Assembly (NCBI GenBank): GCA_021843755.1
Contig: JAKBWB010000054.1
Span: 1 to 52,440 of the forward strand
From: Pseudomonadota bacterium
Lineage (GTDB): Bacteria; Pseudomonadota; Gammaproteobacteria; Steroidobacterales; Steroidobacteraceae
Length of the DNA stretch: 52,440 bases
Direction of reading: 5' to 3'
Part shown: piece after piece, positions 1 through 5,527 of the stretch
Numbering within the stretch: the first letter of the stretch is position 1
Layout: each line of letters opens with the position of its first letter
The notes under the pieces: model-generated
Told to the model about the DNA's origin: nothing
Seen by the model: the letters and a program-made list of their open reading frames with translations, nothing else
The model's database searches: none
Position numbers and translations under genes: made by a program

Positions 1-169
1 GCGAAGCCAGGATGGCGAAGCAGAATGGGCCTGCGCGGCGGAGGCGGCAGAACGGGCAACCGTTCACCCGCTTCAGCGCCGCCCCACGATGAACCGCGAA
101 CCGGCTCAAAGGTCCGCGCAGGCCGCACGGCCCGCAAGGACCGAGACACGCCAAGTGCTGTCAGGAACG

Positions 170-303
170 GCATGAAGACGTGTCGGGGCAGGACTCTAAC
201 GCCTACAGCTTGGTCATCGCGATCGGGAATTGGCGCTGTTCAACCTGGCTGTCGATAGCAAGCTGCGCTCATGTGATCTCGTAAAGCTGCGCGTCCGGGA
301 TGT
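170..303 (+). pseudogene. tyrosine recombinase (phage integrase) remnant
   Basis: The reading frame after a TAA at 197-199 gives a stretch containing RDRELALFNLAVDSKL followed by CDLVKLRVRDV. This closely resembles the start of the catalytic domain of a common family of proteobacterial site-specific integrases. Only about 35 residues survive. Upstream (about 170-196) the DNA still resembles the usual preceding segment, but with substitutions and an in-frame stop. At about 303 the similarity ends abruptly and an oppositely oriented transposase remnant begins. It has no start codon and lacks the later catalytic Arg/Tyr, so it is non-functional. The family assignment is from memory of the motif and was not searched. 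Confidence 0.6.
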
Positions 304-750
304 TGAACGTTCCACCAGCGTCCCGATCGCTTTCTCGTTCGCACCCAGCCGCTGCGCAATCGCTCGATTGCTCAGCCCTTGGGCTTTGAGCCTCTCGATC
401 AGCCGCAACCGCTTACCAGGGATCCGGCGCCGGCCGCGCCGCCATCCCTCGGGTCGGCCCAGTCCCACCATCCTCCCTGCGGCGTAACGCTCCTGGTGGC
501 GGCGAATGATGCGCTCGATTCTGCCAAAGGCCCGCGCCAGCTCCGTCTGCTGAGCGAACCCATTGTCAGTCAACATCACCATCGCATACGACTCAGCCAC
601 CGCGTCGCCTGTGCAATAGTGATACACCGGCAGGCTCCCGACCACGATCACCCGCTGATTTCCCTCCGTGCGCACGGTGCAGCGCGCGTTGATGAGCACG
701 GTATCGTACGGGGTTACCGCGGGTAGCCCCAAGGCAAGCTGGCTGTTCAT
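304..750 (-). pseudogene. transposase N-terminal fragment (helix-turn-helix region)
   Basis: Starting at the ATG at 750, the frame encodes about 145 residues. These include a segment rich in small residues (NSQLALGLPAVTPYD), then two helix-turn-helix-like stretches: an ELARAFGR...IRRHQERYAAG segment and RLIERLKAQGLSNRAIAQRLG. This arrangement is typical of the N-terminal DNA-binding half of some bacterial transposases. After the residues NEKAIGTLV the frame runs into unrelated DNA that belongs to the integrase remnant on the other strand, so the catalytic half is missing. No terminal inverted repeats or target duplications were recognised. It is a relic, and the exact IS family is uncertain. 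Confidence 0.55.
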
Positions 751-868
751 GCCCGCCAGCAGAACCGGACAGGATTCGGTCCGCAATCTCCCGCGGGTGT
801 TACTACACATATGAACCACGGAGCCGGGAAAAGGAAGTTCTCAGTACAGAGCCCCGGGTTAGGGCGCG

Positions 869-935
869 AGCGTGCGGGCCGCGCGTCATGATGACGCGCG
901 GGCGTCGCCCCCGTAACAGCGGCCCTACGCACGCT
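869..935. repeat. nested inverted repeat / cruciform-capable palindrome
   Basis: An inner perfect palindrome at 879-901 (CCGCGCGTCAT, one base, ATGACGCGCGG) sits inside an outer pair of arms, 869-880 (AGCGTGCGGGCC) and 921-935 (GGCCCTACGCACGCT). The outer arms are complementary except for a two- or three-base bulge. The element lies in the 286-bp gene-free stretch between the transposase relic and the Fic gene. It could be an IS or integron-like end, a strong transcription block, or a protein-binding site. No T-run follows, so a simple rho-independent terminator is not supported. Confidence 0.6.
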
Positions 936-1014
936 GTCCCGTCTCTCTGTCACGAGCGCAATGGATCATAACTCTTTGTTTTCATTCTTGTTGTTAATCT
1001 ATCCAGCATATAAA

Positions 1015-1096
1015 CCTAGAAACGGGATGCAGTAAGACCTAAAAACGAGTAAACTCCTAAACCTAAAAACGGAAAGACGTCTTAACCTAGATTTGG
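1015..1096 (+). promoter_or_regulatory. four phased direct repeats (iterons) upstream of fic
   Basis: Four copies of an 11-bp motif lie in tandem: cctagaaacgg (1015-1025), cctaaaaacga (1038-1048), cctaaaaacgg (1062-1072) and cctagatttgg (1086-1096). Their starts are 23, 24 and 24 bp apart. The array ends 9 bp before the ATG at 1106, covering any promoter and the weak GGA ribosome site. Regular spacing on one face of the helix and overlap with the promoter suggest an autoregulatory operator for the downstream protein, whose N-terminal domain is AbiEi-like and probably DNA-binding. Confidence 0.65.
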
Positions 1097-1105
1097 AATC
1101 CACCC

Positions 1106-2641
1106 ATGCGGACGCCCGCTAACCTTTTGGCAAGCGCCCTCGAGCAGCTGCGCGCGCTCCAGAGGGCGGGGCGCATGGCAATCCGCTCCGATGATTTGCC
1201 GCGCGCCGCGCGCGAGCGGCTCCTGCGCAACGGCTTCCTGCAGAAAGTCATGCGCGGCTGGTACGTGCCGGCGAGCCCAGGAGAACAGGCGGGCGACACG
1301 ACGGCGTGGTACGCGGCCTTCTGGCCGTTCGTCGCGAGCTATCTCGACTCACGCCTCGGAACCGACTGGTGCGTCAGTGCGGACCAGTCGCTGCTGCTGC
1401 ACGTCGGCGATCGGACCGTGCCCCAGCAGCTGCTCGTGCGCTCGCCTCGCGGCAACAACAAGCCCACGCCGCTGCTGCACGGCACCTCCGTGTTCGACGT
1501 GCGCCTCGAGTTGCCGCCGCCGGAAGAACGCGCGGTGATCGACGGTGTCCGCGCGATGACGCTTGGCGCATCGCTCGTGCATGCCTCGCCCGGGCTCTAT
1601 CACGACCGCGCGGTGGACGTGCGGGCCGCGCTTGTCACGATTTCCGACGCCTCCGACCTACTATGTCCGCTCCTCGCAGGCGGCAAGAGCAAAGTCGCGG
1701 GCAGGCTCGCCGGCGCGCTGCGCAACGTCGGACGCGAACGCGTCGCGGATGAGGTCCTCGCCGCAATGCGCACGGCAGGCTACGTAGTCCAGGAGCACGA
1801 CCCCTTCGAAGATGCCGCCCCTGTCGTGTTTTCGAGCCGCGAGCGTTCGCCCTATGTGGGTCGGTTGCGTCTGCAATGGGCGCGCATGCGTCCGATGGTG
1901 CTCGAGCATTTCCTGCCCGCGCCGCCCTCGCCGGTCGCGGCGACCTACCTTCAGCAGGTGGACGAGGTGTACCGCGCCGACGCGTACCACTCTTTGTCGA
2001 TAGAGGGCTACACAGTCAGTGACGCTCTCATCGAGCGCGTGCGTTCGGGGCTATGGAATCCGGGGCACAACGAGCAGGACCGACTCAATCGTGATGCGCT
2101 CGCGGCGCGCGGCTACTGGCAGACGTTCCAGCGCGTGAAAGAGTCCGTCGCGCGCGTGCTCGCCGGCGAGAACGCCGGCGTGGTCGCCGAAGCAGTGCAC
2201 GGAGACTGGTATCGGGAGTTGTTCGGACCCTCGGTGGCGGCCGGCCTCCTGAGCGCCGCCGATCTCGCCGGATACCGCGCAGGACAGGTGTTCATCCGGC
2301 GCTCGATGCACGTGCCTCCACCGGTCGAGGCAGTGCGCGATCTGATGCCCGAGTTCTTCGCGTTGCTGGCTGCGGAGCCTGAGCCGGCGGTGCGCGTCGT
2401 ACTCGGCCACTTCTTCTTCGTCTACGTGCATCCGTACATGGATGGTAACGGCCGCATGGGCCGCTTCCTGATGAACGTGATGCTGGCGTCCGGCGGCTGG
2501 CCGTGGACCGTCATAACGGTGGATACGTGCGACACATACATGGCGGCGCTCGAAGAGGCGAGCGTGCGCCAGGACATCGTCCCGTTCACGCGCTTCCTCG
2601 CCGAGAGCGCGACTGCATCGGCGCGTATGCATCGCGCGTAG
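1106..2641 (+). CDS. Fic-domain protein with AbiEi-like N-terminal domain
   Basis: The 511-residue protein has two parts. Residues about 1-190 resemble the winged-helix plus core region of AbiEi-type antitoxins (an early RMAIRSDDLPRAARERLLRNG segment followed by GWYVPASPG). Residues about 280-500 form a Fic domain, which usually transfers AMP or another nucleotide monophosphate to a target hydroxyl. The core motif HPYMDGNGRMGR is at 442-453 with catalytic His442, and an inhibitory-helix motif SLSIEG (Ser296, Glu300, Gly301) lies ahead of it, so the enzyme should be self-inhibited. The start was chosen as the first ATG after the repeat array. It stands alone, with no partner toxin or antitoxin gene, and lies next to mobile-element relics. 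The target is unknown. Confidence 0.9.
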   Translation: MRTPANLLASALEQLRALQRAGRMAIRSDDLPRAARERLLRNGFLQKVMRGWYVPASPGEQAGDTTAWYAAFWPFVASYLDSRLGTDWCVSADQSLLLHVGDRTVPQQLLVRSPRGNNKPTPLLHGTSVFDVRLELPPPEERAVIDGVRAMTLGASLVHASPGLYHDRAVDVRAALVTISDASDLLCPLLAGGKSKVAGRLAGALRNVGRERVADEVLAAMRTAGYVVQEHDPFEDAAPVVFSSRERSPYVGRLRLQWARMRPMVLEHFLPAPPSPVAATYLQQVDEVYRADAYHSLSIEGYTVSDALIERVRSGLWNPGHNEQDRLNRDALAARGYWQTFQRVKESVARVLAGENAGVVAEAVHGDWYRELFGPSVAAGLLSAADLAGYRAGQVFIRRSMHVPPPVEAVRDLMPEFFALLAAEPEPAVRVVLGHFFFVYVHPYMDGNGRMGRFLMNVMLASGGWPWTVITVDTCDTYMAALEEASVRQDIVPFTRFLAESATASARMHRA

Positions 2642-2834
2642 GCCCGACGGGGGCACGTTGCCGGATGGCGCACGCTCAGTGTGAGAAACACGCGCTGTGC
2701 CGGTAAGACTGTCGCACGTCTGGGCTCGAGAAGCCCGCTGCGGAACGACGTGCGGCACTCGACGCGGGGGCCCTGCGGACGGGGATTGGTGTCGTACATG
2801 TGCTCGCAGCATAAGGTATGCGAAAATCCCGTTC

Positions 2835-3281
2835 ATGGGCCCGGCATTTCAAATGTATCTCATCGACCGGGATGAGCATCTTCATCGTCTGCCAGACAGT
2901 CAGTTCGAGGTGATGCTGACGGATCCCGAGACTCACTCGTTTCCCCAATTCTCCGGCCAGCCGATACGCGCGGCGAATGTCCTCGTGGAGCTCACGAATC
3001 GCATCCCGACCTCGGTCCGGTGGATCACCTATCACATGATGACTTTCGATCGAACCGGTTGCTTTGACGCCGGGAGGTTCCAGCGGCAGGAGTTCAGCAA
3101 GCATGAGGAGGGAGCGGGTCGTGTGCTTGCCCGGATGACGTCCGAATCTCAGGACGAATGTACTGGGGTTGATGCCGCGGACCGCTCCGCGACGCGAGGT
3201 GGCGCATGGGTGCCTTCCGCGAGCGCGGCTTGCGCCATCGACGCTGCCGTACTGTGCGGGAACAGGAGGCCTCGGCTCTGA
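2835..3281 (+). CDS. conserved small protein of unknown function
   Basis: The reading frame from ATG 2835 (or the internal ATG at 2853) begins with a well-ordered segment: MYLIDRDEHLHRLP, then a patch with SFPQFSGQPIRAANV and VRWITYHMMTFD. These look like natural protein and not an out-of-frame shadow. I recall short uncharacterised proteobacterial proteins with this kind of sequence but know no function. From about residue 90 the sequence becomes low in recognisable structure, rich in Arg, Ala and Ser, so the real gene may end in a frameshift or the C-terminus may be divergent. It precedes the methyltransferase by 18 bp on the same strand and could be co-transcribed with it. Confidence 0.5.
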   Translation: MGPAFQMYLIDRDEHLHRLPDSQFEVMLTDPETHSFPQFSGQPIRAANVLVELTNRIPTSVRWITYHMMTFDRTGCFDAGRFQRQEFSKHEEGAGRVLARMTSESQDECTGVDAADRSATRGGAWVPSASAACAIDAAVLCGNRRPRL

Positions 3282-3299
3282 AGCCGGCCGGAACCACCG

Positions 3300-3914
3300 A
3301 TGGGCTTCTACACAGATCTTGTGTTGCCACGGCTCTGCGATCTCGCCATGCGGAACCGTCACCTTGTACCGTACCGGCGGCGGGTGATCGGGGCGGCGCA
3401 GGGGCGGGTGCTCGAGATCGGCTCCGGGTCCGGATTGAACCTCCCGTTCTACGGCGATCGGGTCCAGGAGGTGCTTGCGCTCGAACCCAGTGCGCGGATG
3501 ATCACCCTGGCGCGCCGGAAATCCCGCGTAGGCACAGTGCCGGCAGCATTCATCGAGGCCTCTGCGGAGGAGATTCCGCTCGACAGCGGTAGCGTCGATA
3601 CCGTGGTGACGACTTGGACGCTGTGCACGATTGCGCACGCACCCGCGGCCCTCGCCGAGATGCGGCGCGTCTTGAGGAGGAGAGGGCGGCTTCTGTTCGT
3701 GGAACATGGCGCATCGCCCGACCCACGTGTACGGCGCTGGCAGGACCGACTGACCCCCGCATGGCAGGTGCTGAGCGGGGGATGTCACCTGAATCGCCCG
3801 ATCCGCGACCTCATTGAAACCAGCGGCTTCCACATCGATCAGTTCGCCACCGGCTACATGCCGGGGCCAAAGCCGCTCACGTTCATGTCCGAGGGCAGCG
3901 CACGGCCTGGATAG
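3300..3914 (+). CDS. class I SAM-dependent methyltransferase
   Basis: The 204-residue protein has the seven-strand Rossmann methyltransferase signature. Motif I, VLEIGSGSG, at about residues 37-45 binds S-adenosylmethionine; the acidic LALEPS follows, then a motif around DTVVTTWTLCTI and a post-motif segment GRLLFVEHG. This pattern matches the UbiE/methyltransferase-11 group of small soluble enzymes that often act on lipids, quinones or small phenolics. It is the usual length for the family. The start ATG at 3300 lies 18 bp after the preceding small gene. The substrate cannot be told from sequence. The gene is followed by about 300 bp without a recognisable gene. Confidence 0.85.
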   Translation: MGFYTDLVLPRLCDLAMRNRHLVPYRRRVIGAAQGRVLEIGSGSGLNLPFYGDRVQEVLALEPSARMITLARRKSRVGTVPAAFIEASAEEIPLDSGSVDTVVTTWTLCTIAHAPAALAEMRRVLRRRGRLLFVEHGASPDPRVRRWQDRLTPAWQVLSGGCHLNRPIRDLIETSGFHIDQFATGYMPGPKPLTFMSEGSARPG

Positions 3915-4211
3915 TGGCCTCACGCGCACACTGGTCCCGTCATTGCTGCTTCGGGTCGACCGGCCGCGCGAGCCCTTTGGACTGCATAGGCTCCGTCAGG
4001 CCTCCAGGAATCCAGTGGGGGGCGGTGGGCTTGAAATACGTTGCGCGTGGCGACGGTCATGCCGTGAACCCGGGCGGTCGCCGAGAGATAAGGGTCTCGT
4101 GCGGGACACGGATCGGGCACATCGAGCCTGCGCACAGCGCCGCCGCTTGGTTGCGGCAATCGGCGGCTCGGGGTCGACGTGAAATCCTGGCTGCTGGCCG
4201 GCGAGGTGCGG
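3915..4211. other. no recognisable gene
   Basis: Between the methyltransferase and the integrase relic I see no convincing coding frame, RNA or repeat. Frames remain open only because of base composition. The position beside an integrase remnant suggests decayed mobile DNA. Confidence 0.4.
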
Positions 4212-4342
4212 TCAGTGCAGGCCATTGGAGATCCGGCTGGCCCCGCGGTGAGATCCTCGACAGCGAGCGCGACGAGCTTCGAGCGGCGCAGGGCCGCGGC
4301 ATAGCCGAGGAGCAGCAGCGCCCGGTCGCGCAGCTCGCACTC
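4212..4342 (-). pseudogene. tyrosine recombinase catalytic-domain remnant
   Basis: On the minus strand, directly downstream of tspO, a frame reads ELRDRALLLLGYAAALRRSK followed by LVALAVEDL. This is the characteristic start of the XerC/XerD-like catalytic domain, including the first catalytic arginine in the ALRRS context. Similarity fades after about 35 residues. There is no start codon, and the distal His-x-x-Arg and Tyr motifs are absent. It belongs to a different integrase subfamily from the relic at 170-303, so at least two independent recombinase genes have decayed in the first 4.4 kb. Confidence 0.6.
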
Positions 4343-4345
4343 GGT

Positions 4346-4864
4346 TCAGCCGAGTGCGGCGGGATTGGCGCGCCAGAGGGCCCAGGCGAGCGCGCAGGCA
4401 AACAGCACCCAGGCGAGGTAGGGCAGCAGCAGCACGCCTGCGACGCTGCTGACCTGCCAGAACGCGGTCACGGTGACCCCGAGCAGGGTCACGAGCAGCA
4501 CGATCCAGGCGAAGGACAGCGCGCCCATGTGCAGCCGGAAGAACAGCCACGACCAGACTGCATTGACGGCGAGCTGCGCAAGAAAGAGACGCACGGGTCT
4601 GGATTTTGCCGGCCGGACCCGCCAGACCCGCCACAGGGAGAGGGCCATCAGCAGGTACAGCGCGGTCCAGACCGGTCCGAACAGCCACCCCGGCGGCGCC
4701 CACGCCGGCCGCGCCAGATGCGCATAGAACGCGGCGGCATTGATCGAGGCGATGGCGCCGAGGGCGGCAGCCGCGAAGGTCAGCGCCAGCGACATCACGA
4801 GCAGCCGCAATGAGTGGGTGCGGGCGCCGCCGCTTTCGCGGTCGGACGAGGTGGGCTTCGCCAT
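4346..4864 (-). CDS. tspO: TspO/MBR family tryptophan-rich sensory protein
   Basis: The 172-residue integral membrane protein has five predicted hydrophobic segments, the family fold. Hallmarks are the WAPPGWLFGPVWT block near residue 50, NAVWSWLFF in the middle and a C-terminal PYLAWVLFACALAWALWR segment ending in NP, matching the ligand-binding region. Bacterial TspO proteins bind porphyrins and tetrapyrroles and influence oxygen- or light-dependent gene expression and stress responses. The start is placed at ATG 4864 (MAKPTSSD); an in-frame upstream ATG at 4900 would add a poorly hydrophobic extension. The gene is monocistronic by appearance, with an integrase relic just past its stop. Confidence 0.9.
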   Translation of the reverse strand: MAKPTSSDRESGGARTHSLRLLVMSLALTFAAAALGAIASINAAAFYAHLARPAWAPPGWLFGPVWTALYLLMALSLWRVWRVRPAKSRPVRLFLAQLAVNAVWSWLFFRLHMGALSFAWIVLLVTLLGVTVTAFWQVSSVAGVLLLPYLAWVLFACALAWALWRANPAALG

Positions 4865-5024
4865 CGGTCTAGCCTGCGGCAGCGCACGCGGCGTGGTCAA
4901 GCACGGCGGCGGTTCGCCCCGTGCCCGGCGAGCAGCGCGGCATAATCCTGCGCAGGCTGACGCGCCGGTTCGACATCATCTTCGAAATCGCCGGCGCCTT
5001 GCGCAGTGCTGGAGCGATCGGCGG

Positions 5025-5285
5025 CTATGCCCGCGACATCTGGGGCGTCGCGCCGTGCACGCCGAGGGATCGCCCCGAATACTCCTCGCGGGCGATGCGC
5101 GCTTCGGTCCAGGGACGCAGCAGGTGTCCGAGCAGTTCCAGATCGTTGGCGAGGGCGAGCGGGTCGCGCTCGAGGGCAGCACGGAGCGTGTCTTTCAGCC
5201 ATTCGCTGAGCGCCGGGTGCGCCAACGCTTGATGAATCCGCCGCTCGGTGCTGATCAGATCGACTTCGGCAGGGCCGGGGGGCAT
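5025..5285 (-). CDS. small conserved protein downstream of dabA
   Basis: The 86-residue soluble protein has an orderly helical core: ERRIHQALAHPALSEWLKDT followed by RAALERDPLALANDLELLGHLLR. A strong ribosome-binding site (GAGGAG, five bases before the ATG at 5285) supports the start. I believe short proteins with this HPALSEWL...RDP...ANDLELL pattern occur elsewhere in proteobacteria, but I know no function. Its place as the last gene of the dabB-dabA transcription unit suggests a role in, or regulation of, inorganic-carbon uptake; that is inference. The C-terminal tail after about residue 65 is less convincing. Confidence 0.6.
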   Translation of the reverse strand: MPPGPAEVDLISTERRIHQALAHPALSEWLKDTLRAALERDPLALANDLELLGHLLRPWTEARIAREEYSGRSLGVHGATPQMSRA

Positions 5286-5288
5286 GGC

Positions 5289-5527
5289 ATGTTCTCCTCA
5301 CGGAACGTTGGACATAACCTTCGCGCTGTTGCGGCTCGAGCGAACCCCCACGCGGGCGGGCCAGATACCGCGGCGCCAGTTCGACGCCGCGGGCCAGGGC
5401 ATGGGCGAGCACCTCCAGTTCGCTCCAGGATGTAGCTCGCTGCGGATCCCAGTGCCGCGAGTGCGGTGTGTGCCAGCTCCGAGCGCGTATCGCCAGGGCG
5501 TGTCGTCGGTGCGGAGGCGCCCCTCAT
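5289..5527 (-). pseudogene. possible frameshifted small ORF coupled to dabA
   Basis: The dabA stop codon overlaps an ATG (ATGA, 5524-5527), the usual sign of translational coupling. The frame from that ATG reads sensibly for about 35 residues (GDTRSELAHTALAALGSAAS then YILE). It then becomes Arg/Pro/Gly-rich, while the neighbouring frame takes over with SELEVLAHALARGVELAPRY. This is best explained by a single-base shift at about 5425, either a real mutation or a sequence error. The restored product of about 75 residues would sit between dabA and the 86-residue gene. In known DAB operons this position can hold a PII-like regulator, but no PII motif is visible here. Confidence 0.35.

Noticed and set aside
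1015-1096. Plasmid replication origin iterons
   Set aside because: The repeats are phased like iterons, but no Rep gene, DnaA box cluster or AT-rich melting region accompanies them. Operator for fic is the simpler reading.
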